From assembly GCA_029979005.1 (NCBI GenBank), contig JAPOIJ010000015.1, positions 1 to 50,105 on the forward strand: DNA of 50,105 bases. The letters are read 5' to 3'. Made by a program: the position numbers and the translations under genes. Numbering within the stretch: position 1 is the first letter of the stretch; every line of letters begins with the position of its first letter. Below are positions 36,811 to 44,913 of the stretch, piece after piece. The notes under the pieces were generated by a model, which did no database searches, was not told where the DNA came from, and saw only the letters and a list, made by a program, of their open reading frames with translations. The stretch is from Planctomycetota bacterium (lineage in GTDB: Bacteria > Planctomycetota > Planctomycetia > Pirellulales > Pirellulaceae).

Positions 36811-37905
36811 ATGTCTGAGAATTTTTACGTCGTTCCAATTTCGAAGCACAATGATTTAATTGCTGCTGCTTACGCCCATCGCGGATTTGATCAGGAGGAG
36901 TGCGAGGCGGCAGCGAAGTTTTCTGCCTATGCCAGTTGGCATGGTATTCGAACTCATAATGCCATCAAAGCACTTCATCTTGATGATCATTTCGGATCGA
37001 AATCGGAGGGTTGTGTGCCCGGCGCAAGGATTGAGAAACGGGAAACTGGGTTTGCCGCTTCTCAGATTTGGAATGCCAATAAAAAACTAGGACAGGCAAC
37101 TGCTTACGCGGCGATGGACGAAGCGATTGCCATGGCTGATAGGTATGGGATTGGCCAGGTTTCGGTTGATAATGCTTTTCACTACCTTTGGGGCGGAGGT
37201 TACGTGATGGAAGCCGCGGAGAAGGGGTACATTGCGTACACCAATTGCACGGCGGCTTTGGCTGAAGTCGTTCCGTTTATGGGAAAGTATCCGACACTGG
37301 GTACCAATCCACATTCGTGGGGGTTTCCGACAAGCGATGCGGTGGGTTTTCCCGTCGTCATTGATTGGGCCACTTCGGTTGTTGCGATGGGGCGCGTTCA
37401 GCAGTTTCAACGTGAAGGAACTGCTTTGCCGCCGGATGCTGCTGTTGATTCTGAAGGCGCAATGACGACGGATCCCAATCAAGTAGCAGCCTTGACGACA
37501 TTTGGAAAACACAAGGGTTACGGCTTGTCGGTCATCAATGAGATCATGGGTGCTTTTATCGGAGGATCGTTACCAACCATCCGGTCAAGATGGGGAAGCG
37601 TGGAGAATGAAAAACATACACCGGCGTTTTATTTCCAGGTCATCCATCCCGATGCAGTCAGTGGTAATGCATTTTCTCAGGGAAGGAGCCAGGCTGAGAA
37701 TGTAAAGTCGGTTTTAGAAGATATTGTTGGTCATGGGAACGAGCAGTGCTTGCTTCCGGGAGAGCTTGAGGCGAGAGCGGCTGCAAGATCAAAACAAAAT
37801 GACGGTCTGTTGTTTACGGAAGCCGAACTTGCAGCGTTTAATCAGGTTGCCAGCGAATGTAATCAACTGGGGTGGGATATTGAATCGTTAGTGGTCGCGA
37901 AATAA
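36811..37905 (+). CDS. Ldh-family (malate/L-lactate/sulfolactate-type) NAD(P)-dependent oxidoreductase
   Basis: A 364-residue member of the Ldh/YlbC/ComC family, which is unrelated to classical malate dehydrogenases and includes enzymes for malate, ureidoglycolate, 2,3-diketo-L-gulonate and (R)-sulfolactate. Family features seen: the helical N-terminus with S/G-H-G-I-R-x-H (here W-H-G-I-R-T-H), V-x-N-S/A-x-H-Y/F blocks, P-L/T-x-G-T-N-P, and G-x-H-K-G-Y-G-L at about residue 230-235. It is flanked by two other dehydrogenases in the same direction. The substrate cannot be read from the sequence. Confidence 0.88.
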   Translation: MSENFYVVPISKHNDLIAAAYAHRGFDQEECEAAAKFSAYASWHGIRTHNAIKALHLDDHFGSKSEGCVPGARIEKRETGFAASQIWNANKKLGQATAYAAMDEAIAMADRYGIGQVSVDNAFHYLWGGGYVMEAAEKGYIAYTNCTAALAEVVPFMGKYPTLGTNPHSWGFPTSDAVGFPVVIDWATSVVAMGRVQQFQREGTALPPDAAVDSEGAMTTDPNQVAALTTFGKHKGYGLSVINEIMGAFIGGSLPTIRSRWGSVENEKHTPAFYFQVIHPDAVSGNAFSQGRSQAENVKSVLEDIVGHGNEQCLLPGELEARAAARSKQNDGLLFTEAELAAFNQVASECNQLGWDIESLVVAK

Positions 37906-37994
37906 TTCGCAGGCGCTGAGGGAAAGTTCTGTGTTGCAGCTTTGAGCGTGGAATTTCAAAGCATAAACAATCAAATCAAACGAGAAATAAGAAG

Positions 37995-38777
37995 ATGTCG
38001 AAAACCTATTTGGAGTCACTGTTTTCATTGTCCGGGAAAACTGCTGTTGTTATCGGTGGAACGGGCGAGTTGTGCGGTGCAATGGCGGAGGGCTTGGCTT
38101 CTGCTGGTGCTAAGGTAGTTCTCGTTGGCCGCTCGGAAGAAAAAGCCAAGGCACGGATTGAAAAAATTGAGGCGGTCGGCGGGTCAGCGGTTTTTGAGTC
38201 ATGTGAAGTTGATTCAAAGTCAGCCTTGGAGAGTCTGCTGGAACGCGTTTTGAAACAATTTGGATCGATCGATATTCTCGTCAACGGTGCGGGCACCAAT
38301 AGTGCGACGCCATTTCTTGAGATTCCAGAAGATGAATATGACCGAATATTTCGAATAAACATGAAGGGTGTATTTCTTGCTTGCCAAGTTTTTGGACGAT
38401 ATTTTGTTGAACGTAATGAAGGCGGTTCAATTATTAACGTTGGTTCGATGTCCGGAGTCATTCCGCTTTCGCGGGTTTTCACTTACTCCGCGACCAAAGC
38501 CGCTGTGCACAATATTTCTAAAAACCTAGCTCGTGAATGGGCCCCGCTCAATATTCGAGTTAATACTCTTGTGCCCGGTTTCTTTCCCGCTGAACAGAAT
38601 AAAAAAGTATTAACCCCTGAGCGAGTTGAGCAGATCATGGGGCACACGCCAATGAATCGATTTGGCGATGCCGCAGAATTAGTTGGAGCAACGTTGTTGC
38701 TTGCTGGTGACGCTGGTTCATTCATCACCGGTACGGAAATGGTTATCGATGGTGGCTATGCCGCCATGACGATTTAA
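37995..38777 (+). CDS. Short-chain dehydrogenase/reductase (mannonate-oxidoreductase-like)
   Basis: A 260-residue classical SDR: coenzyme motif G-G-T-G-E-L-C-G in place of T-G-x-x-x-G-x-G, N-G-A-G after the fourth strand, catalytic Ser in V-G-S-M-S-G and Y-S-A-T-K, and the C-terminal I-D-G-G-Y. The G-G-T-G[11 protein letters not shown] start is what I recall for SDR-type D-mannonate oxidoreductases (fructuronate reductases), so uronate metabolism is one possibility. The basic residue pattern after strand two (V-G-R-S-E-E-K) suggests NADP. Last of the three-gene dehydrogenase cluster; it converges on the second sulfatase. Confidence 0.88.
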   Translation: MSKTYLESLFSLSGKTAVVIGGTGELCGAMAEGLASAGAKVVLVGRSEEKAKARIEKIEAVGGSAVFESCEVDSKSALESLLERVLKQFGSIDILVNGAGTNSATPFLEIPEDEYDRIFRINMKGVFLACQVFGRYFVERNEGGSIINVGSMSGVIPLSRVFTYSATKAAVHNISKNLAREWAPLNIRVNTLVPGFFPAEQNKKVLTPERVEQIMGHTPMNRFGDAAELVGATLLLAGDAGSFITGTEMVIDGGYAAMTI

Positions 38778-38838
38778 GGAAAGTAAATTGAGACCCGATG
38801 ACGTTCTTGGTAAAGAGGTTTTGATCGACCTACTTGTC

Positions 38839-40410
38839 CTAGCGTTTACCGGACTTGTTTTTGTCAGATCCCTGTTGTTTTTTCTTGTTTGATTTTTTGG
38901 CTCTCGCCTCGATTGCTGCCTGCTCTTCGGCAGGACTAAAGTCTGGGTTGAGCTTCACTGGAATCGCTGCTTTGACTTTGGTCTGCCACGATTGCAGGTC
39001 GTTCATCAGTTCGGAAACAATTTGTGGGTTTTGTTCCGCTACATTGTTAGCCTCGCCGATGTCGTTCGACAGGTTATATAGTTCAAGATTGCCCGTTTCG
39101 AAAAACTGCATCAATTTCCAAGGCCCGCGTCGGACAATACTGCAGGGACGCGAACGGAAAAGTGTGTCCTGCTGTTCGGTAGAATAGCCTTGACCGTAAG
39201 AGTCAAGGTAGGCCGGGAAATGCCAGTACAACGACCGAGGAATGCCATTGGTGTCAAAGTTGTTCGTTTTTTGCTCGAAAAGAGGGATAAGGCTATTGCC
39301 GTCGAGCACCTGTGATTCAGGAGTGGTTGCCCCCGCAATTTCACAAAGTGTGGGGTAGAGGTCGACACCGGAAATGGGTTCACTTGACTCCGTTCCGGGG
39401 GCGACCCGGCCTGGCCAATTGACAAAAAATGGAACACGGATTCCACCTTCGTAATAGGTTCCTTTGTAACCCTTGAGCGGTGCCATGTCGGTGGCAGGAC
39501 CGTACCCACCGTTGTCTGAATAAAACAGAATGACCGTGTTGTCCCGAATCTTTAGCCGCTCAAGCGTGCTGATGATTTTTCCAACTCCATCGTCAACTGC
39601 CTGAATCATCGTCGCCATTTTGACATTGTTGTGAAGTTCGCCCGGCGGTTTGCCTTCGTATTTTTGAACGAGCTCTTTCTTCGGTTGAATAGGCGTGTGG
39701 ACGGCAAAGTGAGTGAGGTAGACCATCCAGGGCTTGCTTTGATTATCTTCAATGAATTGGCAGGTTTCGTCCGTGAGGCGATCTGTCAGGTACTCATCCT
39801 TAGCTGCCCCTTTAAGACTAGGGATGTCGTTGTGCGGCGGGTAGTAGCCTCGTGGGGGACTGCCGCTGTGCGTACCACCCACATTAACATTGAATCCGTA
39901 TGGAATAGGATCGTCACTGAGGTGCCATTTGCCAATTGATGCTGTCGTGTAACCCGACTTTTGAAGTTGATGTGCCCATGTTTGGATCGCGGGGTCGAGC
40001 GTGTCGACGCCGGGAATATGTTCCAGTCGCCGATGTATTGATTTACCACGAGGGCGAGTGCCGACGTTGTAAATACTGTGCCTCGGTGTGTATTGGCCGG
40101 ACAACAGACAGGCGCGGGCTGGCGCACAATTTGCAGCACAGGAGTAGGCGTTGGAGAATATCATTCCCGACTTCGCGAGTTTGTCGAGGTGAGGTGTTTC
40201 ATAGAAATCAGAGCCCATGTAACTGGTGTCTCGCCACCCGAAGTCGTCCAGGAAGATCATCAAAATGTTAGGTTGATTTTCCTTCAGTTTTGGCGTCTCA
40301 CCGAAAGTCAGATTCGGAAAGCTCAAAATTGAGAAACAGATTAGCGAAACAACAACGGCACGGAGTGCATTAAATAACACGTGAGACCTCTGGGGTTTAC
40401 AGCGAAGCAT
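38839..40410 (-). CDS. Secreted arylsulfatase-A-type sulfatase
   Basis: Second sulfatase of the window, 523 residues, with an N-terminal signal peptide (hydrophobic about 17-35, likely cut after F-G-E region). Metal-binding Asp55-Asp56 (F-L-D-D-F-G) and the formylglycine motif C95-A-P-A-R are present, followed by the second family signature G-K-W-H-L. C-terminal residues are Lys/Gln-rich (about the last 20), an unusual basic tail. The catalytic pair D-N (F-Y-S-D-N-G-G) is also intact. It resembles the arylsulfatase A/N-acetylgalactosamine-6-sulfatase group; substrate is unknown. Its neighbour across the convergent gap is the dehydrogenase cluster, which would fit breakdown of sulfated uronic-acid-containing polysaccharides (inference). 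Confidence 0.92.
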   Translation of the reverse strand: MLRCKPQRSHVLFNALRAVVVSLICFSILSFPNLTFGETPKLKENQPNILMIFLDDFGWRDTSYMGSDFYETPHLDKLAKSGMIFSNAYSCAANCAPARACLLSGQYTPRHSIYNVGTRPRGKSIHRRLEHIPGVDTLDPAIQTWAHQLQKSGYTTASIGKWHLSDDPIPYGFNVNVGGTHSGSPPRGYYPPHNDIPSLKGAAKDEYLTDRLTDETCQFIEDNQSKPWMVYLTHFAVHTPIQPKKELVQKYEGKPPGELHNNVKMATMIQAVDDGVGKIISTLERLKIRDNTVILFYSDNGGYGPATDMAPLKGYKGTYYEGGIRVPFFVNWPGRVAPGTESSEPISGVDLYPTLCEIAGATTPESQVLDGNSLIPLFEQKTNNFDTNGIPRSLYWHFPAYLDSYGQGYSTEQQDTLFRSRPCSIVRRGPWKLMQFFETGNLELYNLSNDIGEANNVAEQNPQIVSELMNDLQSWQTKVKAAIPVKLNPDFSPAEEQAAIEARAKKSNKKKQQGSDKNKSGKR

Positions 40411-40482
40411 TACGAAATGTTACTTGGAGACAGCAAGCAACTAAGGAGAATTTTAGTGAAGTTTCTGGCGAAGTGCCAGAAC

Positions 40483-40926
40483 TTATGAGGAAGATCCCTG
40501 CGTTGCCAATGAGAAATTTTCTAGATCAGCAGAAGCAAGCAAATTCCGGATGTCTTCCAGTGCTTGCTCGGAATAGGGCACTAGCGGCAGCACTCCCCAT
40601 ATCGGTGCGGGCCAAGCTGGATCGGATTGAAAACGCACAATATGGTGAATGTGTAGTTGGGGTGTCACGTTGCCAAGTGCGGCAACGTTTAGTTTTTCGC
40701 CATTGAAGAGTTCCATGATAGCCGCGCCGAACGTCCTTGATTCTCTCCATAGCTGCTCGTGTTCAGATGGGGATAAATCGATCGTGTCAGATGTGTTCGG
40801 GATTTCCGGAATCAAGACGAACCAAGGGTAATTGGAATCATTGATGAGTAAGACGCGGCACAGTTGGAAGTTTCCAATGTGCAAACCATCGCGTTGAAGA
40901 TCGGAGTGGAGTTCGAATTCGCTCAT
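40483..40926 (-). CDS. HIT-family hydrolase
   Basis: A 147-residue histidine-triad protein. The family motif is P-Q-L-H-I-H-H-I-V-R, the Q-hydrophobic-H-hydrophobic-H variant of the usual H-x-H-x-H seen in a proteobacterial/planctomycete HIT subgroup, with a third His directly after the second. Other family blocks are C-R-V-L-L-I-N-D-x-N-Y-P-W and L-N-V-A-A-L-G-N-V. HIT proteins hydrolyse nucleoside phosphoramidates or dinucleoside polyphosphates. It lies between sulfatase and lipoprotein genes on the same strand. Confidence 0.87.
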   Translation of the reverse strand: MSEFELHSDLQRDGLHIGNFQLCRVLLINDSNYPWFVLIPEIPNTSDTIDLSPSEHEQLWRESRTFGAAIMELFNGEKLNVAALGNVTPQLHIHHIVRFQSDPAWPAPIWGVLPLVPYSEQALEDIRNLLASADLENFSLATQGSSS

Positions 40927-40961
40927 GCTGATTTGATTTCAAGCGTTTGAGAACGCAAGGA

Positions 40962-41486
40962 TTATTTTAGCGACGGGTCAATGGTTGATAATTCAAAGTT
41001 CTTTTCAACGTTTGCTTTTAAACCTGAGAACTCAAAATAGAGATCGCTGTGGATGTTATAGTTTTCCGGGATGAGTTCTTCTGACTCGTTGAATGCAGAG
41101 AATTTCGCGATCGATTCCGGTAAAAGCGCGAGCGGCCAAGGGGATGTAGGCTTTTCGTTGGTTGAATTGGATTTAGTGATGAGGATGTTGTATTTCGCAG
41201 CAATGATATCCGAACTGCTGTCGGAATAGGTAAGTTGGAAAAATCCGTCCTCATTAGTAACGCCATAGGCGAGGTTCAAGACTTCGTTGTTGTCATTTCT
41301 GAGATTCACGGGGATGAAGACGATTGCGGCGGCAGGGACCGGTTCGCCGTCAAGCGTGATCGTGCCGGTGACATTTGCTGTGCTCGTAGCGGTGGGATTT
41401 GAGTTTTGGCAGCCAGCAGTTGCGACCAGCCATAAAGCCAGAAATGCAAGAAGGAGTGGGTTGGCTTTTTTCGAATAACTCAACAT
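40962..41486 (-). CDS. Small lipoprotein with carboxypeptidase-regulatory-like beta-sandwich
   Basis: A 174-residue predicted lipoprotein: hydrophobic signal followed by lipobox T-A-G-C (Cys26). The mature region begins with V-T-G-T-I-T-L-D-G-E-P-V-P-A-A-A-I-V-F, the typical first strands of the carboxypeptidase-regulatory/CNA-B-like fold abundant in planctomycetes, and an N-E-D-G-F-F-Q-L-T-Y strand pair. Its start codon lies inside the end of cstA (7-bp overlap) and its Shine-Dalgarno GGAGG, 7 nt upstream, is formed by the last codons of cstA, so translation is probably coupled. Function is not known. Confidence 0.82.
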   Translation of the reverse strand: MLSYSKKANPLLLAFLALWLVATAGCQNSNPTATSTANVTGTITLDGEPVPAAAIVFIPVNLRNDNNEVLNLAYGVTNEDGFFQLTYSDSSSDIIAAKYNILITKSNSTNEKPTSPWPLALLPESIAKFSAFNESEELIPENYNIHSDLYFEFSGLKANVEKNFELSTIDPSLK

Positions 41487-43366
41487 GATCGACCTCCGGA
41501 GTCGCTCAAACGCGTATCTTGTTCTGAGAGGGAGGGAAGGGGTGATTCAAGCATTCCCTTTGCTTTAGGCCAGATAAGCAATGCTTCAATCACCATCCAT
41601 ACTTGTAGAGTCAGTGTGATCGTTCCAATAATTGCGACGAGGTATTTATTGCTACTCCACCACCACCCGCTCTGTGCATTGAAGAGCTGCCAGAGTAATG
41701 CCCAGGCTGGAAGTATGATCATGAAGATCATTGGGATCAGCACAAACCAAATTGGTTTGTTGCGTCGCCAAAGATAGAATGTCGTGACCATAAAGGCGAG
41801 GCCTGCAAGAAGTTGGTTGGTTGCGCCAAATAGAGGCCAAAGTAATAGGCCGCCCGAGCCCATGCCAGCTGGGCCTTTCAGCATCGCGATCATTCCGCCA
41901 AGAGTAACGGCGGTTAAGGTTGCAACGTAGATGTTTTTCAATGGTGCAACTCTCAGTGTGTCGCCTAGTTCTTGGATCACATAGCGTTGGAGTCTGGTAG
42001 CAGAATCTAGAGTTGTGGCTGCAAAACAGGCAACAAGAACCGCAATAATGCCAATTCCAAGTTTTAGTGGAATGCCCACCGTACTCAAAAAGTTTGCACC
42101 TCCCTCAACAAATGCTCCAATCTTGCTGGTGAGTGAGAACGACGCCCAAGATTTTTCTTCGCCGAGTTGGTAGGTTTTTCGCCATGCTTCCCGGTGCACC
42201 AGTGGCTCGCCCGTTTTTTCATCGAGAACCGGTTGGTAGCTGATTTGTTGGATGCCATTTAAAGCGCCAGTGGTTTCTTTGGTGAATTTCCCCATCCCTA
42301 CTCCTGCACAGCAGGCAAGTATGACGACAACGGCCAAGGCTCCTTCCAAAAGCATGGCTCCGTATCCAATCGACAGGGCATCTCTTTCATTGGCAAGTTG
42401 TTTGCTGCTTGTTCCGCTACTGACTAAACAGTGGAATCCACTAATAGCCCCGCAGGCGATAGTGATGAAAAGGAACGGCCAGATTGGTGGTGTGTTTTTG
42501 GGTAACTCCTGTGTGATCGCAGGTGTTGAAGCCAGCAGGTCAGCCTTTCCCGTGAGGCTGGCAATGAACAGTCCGACGATCAGAAGGAAAAGAGCAACAA
42601 ATAATTGGTGACTATTTATGTAATCACGCGGCTGGAGCAACCACGAGACCGGAAGCACGGAAGCGATCGCACAGTAAATTAAAAGAATAATTGTCCATCC
42701 TACAACGGGGTTGACTGGCATATTGGCTGGAAGTGTGATGGGAAAGTGATAGGCTCCCACATAGATTGCCAAATAGATTAGTACCAGTGAAATTGCCGAC
42801 ATCGATAATAATTGATGGGATCCTCTTCTCATTGCGATGCCGAATACAATTGCGATTGGTAACGAGACCCAGACTGCCAAAACAGATTCGGGGTATGCCT
42901 TGAAGATGATGGCGATGACCAGACCAAAGATTGCCAGGACAACCGTCAATGCAAAAAAGAGAGCAAAAAGAAATAGAAGTTTTGTTCTTGGAGAAATGAG
43001 TCGGCCGGCAATTTCACCAACAGTTTGACCGCGATTACGGAGGCTGACAACCAAGGCTCCGAAGTCATGTACGGCTCCGATGAAAATACTGCCGAAAACG
43101 ACCCAAACTAGTGCGGGTAACCATCCCCAGAAAACGGCTATGGCTGGCCCGACGATTGGTCCAGTACCAGCGATGCTGGTGAAATGATGCCCAAACACAA
43201 TCGCGCGTTTCGACGGAACGAAGTCGACGCCATCTTCCATGACGCAGCTGGGAACAGACGCGTCAGGGTTTAGATTGAATATTTTATTCGCAATCCAACG
43301 CCCATAGGTGTTGTAGGCAATAATGAACCCAGCGAATGATCCGATGGCGATTAGGAAAGTAAACAT
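41480..43366 (-). CDS. cstA: CstA-family carbon-starvation / peptide or pyruvate transporter
   Basis: Polytopic inner-membrane protein of the CstA family, whose members take up pyruvate or peptides. Signature parts present: H-H-F-T-S-I-A-G-T-G-P-I-V-G-P-A, W-G-W-L-P-A-L-x-W-V-V-F-G, G-A-V-H-D-F, and G-x-T-V-G-E-I-A, with about 16 hydrophobic segments. I take the ATG at 43366 (628 residues), supported by AGGA 5 nt upstream; a TTG 60 bp earlier is the alternative. The usual small partner YbdD (DUF466) is not next to it; instead a lipoprotein gene overlaps its 3' end by 7 bp. It is divergent from trxB. Confidence 0.92.
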   Translation of the reverse strand: MFTFLIAIGSFAGFIIAYNTYGRWIANKIFNLNPDASVPSCVMEDGVDFVPSKRAIVFGHHFTSIAGTGPIVGPAIAVFWGWLPALVWVVFGSIFIGAVHDFGALVVSLRNRGQTVGEIAGRLISPRTKLLFLFALFFALTVVLAIFGLVIAIIFKAYPESVLAVWVSLPIAIVFGIAMRRGSHQLLSMSAISLVLIYLAIYVGAYHFPITLPANMPVNPVVGWTIILLIYCAIASVLPVSWLLQPRDYINSHQLFVALFLLIVGLFIASLTGKADLLASTPAITQELPKNTPPIWPFLFITIACGAISGFHCLVSSGTSSKQLANERDALSIGYGAMLLEGALAVVVILACCAGVGMGKFTKETTGALNGIQQISYQPVLDEKTGEPLVHREAWRKTYQLGEEKSWASFSLTSKIGAFVEGGANFLSTVGIPLKLGIGIIAVLVACFAATTLDSATRLQRYVIQELGDTLRVAPLKNIYVATLTAVTLGGMIAMLKGPAGMGSGGLLLWPLFGATNQLLAGLAFMVTTFYLWRRNKPIWFVLIPMIFMIILPAWALLWQLFNAQSGWWWSSNKYLVAIIGTITLTLQVWMVIEALLIWPKAKGMLESPLPSLSEQDTRLSDSGGRSC

Positions 43367-43699
43367 GCTGTTCCTGCGGTAGGGGCAATGGGATTCTGAT
43401 TTTAGCACAATGGAGGCGATCGCCAACTGAGGACGGCGGCGGCATCATTCCATAGATTTGGCTGAAATGGAGGGAGGATTGATGTTTTCGGATTTCTTCC
43501 TGTTACGGCAGATGCGAAGAGGGGGCCGGAGTGGCTTAAAGTTGGTCTTCGGCCATCAAACTTTCACTTAGCTACTGCCATCGGGCGTGATTTAACCCTA
43601 TAATTTCGCTTTCAAATCTAATCATATCAAACACAAAAGGCCTTGTTGTCATTAGGGTAATGACTCAAGACAAGTGGGCTGTTTTCGGGAGGAAATACA
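43367..43699. other. Divergent intergenic region between cstA and trxB
   Basis: A 333-bp gap with no recognisable gene. The part near cstA is G-rich on the plus strand, the part near trxB is A/T-rich. A perfect 7-bp inverted repeat lies close to trxB and is listed separately. Promoters of both genes are expected here. Confidence 0.35.
43648..43664. promoter_or_regulatory. Inverted repeat just upstream of trxB
   Basis: GTCATTA-GGG-TAATGAC, a perfect 7-bp inverted repeat with a 3-bp centre, ends 35 bp before the trxB start codon. It could be an operator overlapping the promoter, or a small hairpin in the leader. Seen directly in the sequence; role unknown. Confidence 0.4.
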
Positions 43700-44788
43700 T
43701 TGGCTGAAAAAGTCGTAATTATTGGGAGTGGTCCTGCTGGTTGGTCGGCGGCAATTTACGCGGCGCGAGCAAGTCTTTCACCCCTAGTTTTTGAAGGCAC
43801 CTTCAAGCCGGAGATGATTCCGCTTGGTCAGTTGGCGTACACGACGGAAGTCGAAAATTATCCTGGTTTTCCGTTTGGCAACATCCGCGGATTTGTTGAA
43901 AGTGCGGTGTCGAAAGACAGGCACTGGAACCTTCCACCGATTCCCGAGCATTCCAAGAATCCTAATAACCGCAATTCACTCGACGACATCGCTCCGCACT
44001 ATGCCGTGCAAGGCATTGAATTGATGGAGTTAATGAAACAGCAGGCGCTTAATTTTGATACGCGTGTTGTGGAGGATGATATCGTAGAAATCGATCTTTC
44101 CTCAAAGCCATATAAAGTGATCCCGGCCAAGGGAGAGCCAGTCGAAACGCATACGATTATTATCGCGACCGGTGCTCGAGCCAATTATCTTGGTCTCGAT
44201 TCGGAAGAAGAATACAAGAATAAGGGCGTTAGTGCTTGTGCGGTTTGTGATGGTGCACTTCCCACGTTTCATGCGAAACCGCTTGCAGTCGTAGGTGCTG
44301 GTGATTCCGCAGTCGAGGAAGCGACTTATCTGGCGAATCTCAAATCTGCTGTGAAGGTCTATATGATCGTTCGGCGAGATGAGATGCGGGCTTCCAAGAT
44401 TATGCAAGAGCGGGCCTTAAACCATCCAAAGATTGAAGTGATTTGGAATACCGTTGTAGATGAGGTTCTGGGAGACGGAAATCTAGTCACTGGTCTGAGG
44501 TTGAAGAGTACTCAGGATGGATCCACTAGCGAATTGGCGGTAGGCGGAATGTTCGTGGCTATTGGGCATACGCCAAACACCAGTTTTCTTGGGGATAAGT
44601 TGGAGATGAATGAAAAGGGCTATATTCAATGGTCCAAGCCATTTCGCACCAATACCAGTGTTGACGGGGTTTTCGCTGCGGGAGATGTCGCTGATGACTA
44701 TTATAGACAGGCGATTACATCTGCCGGGACGGGGTGCATGGCAGCGTTGGATGTTGAACGCTGGTTGGCGGAGAATGGAATCGACTAA
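43700..44788 (+). CDS. trxB: Thioredoxin reductase with insertion
   Basis: NADPH:thioredoxin oxidoreductase, a cytoplasmic flavoenzyme keeping thioredoxin reduced. The FAD motif G9-S-G-P-A-G, the [10 protein letters not shown] block, redox pair C180-A-V-C183-D-G, NADPH motif G-A-G-D-S-A and V-R-R-D-E-M-R, and the terminal [11 protein letters not shown] block are all present. It is 362 residues rather than about 320: residues about 66-103 insert a charged, Pro/Asn-rich loop into the first FAD-domain half. The start is TTG, well supported by GGAGG 7 nt upstream. It is followed 125 bp later by the Nramp-like gene. Confidence 0.93.
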   Translation: MAEKVVIIGSGPAGWSAAIYAARASLSPLVFEGTFKPEMIPLGQLAYTTEVENYPGFPFGNIRGFVESAVSKDRHWNLPPIPEHSKNPNNRNSLDDIAPHYAVQGIELMELMKQQALNFDTRVVEDDIVEIDLSSKPYKVIPAKGEPVETHTIIIATGARANYLGLDSEEEYKNKGVSACAVCDGALPTFHAKPLAVVGAGDSAVEEATYLANLKSAVKVYMIVRRDEMRASKIMQERALNHPKIEVIWNTVVDEVLGDGNLVTGLRLKSTQDGSTSELAVGGMFVAIGHTPNTSFLGDKLEMNEKGYIQWSKPFRTNTSVDGVFAAGDVADDYYRQAITSAGTGCMAALDVERWLAENGID

Positions 44789-44913
44789 TTTTTCGTTTGG
44801 TTTTGACGAGGTGAGTTGGGTGGAAGTGAATTGCGAGTGAGGTTCGTTTTTTTGATTCCGCGTTGTCGATAGGCTTTCGTTTCAATTTAAATTGCAGTGT
44901 AAGGTGAATTTTT

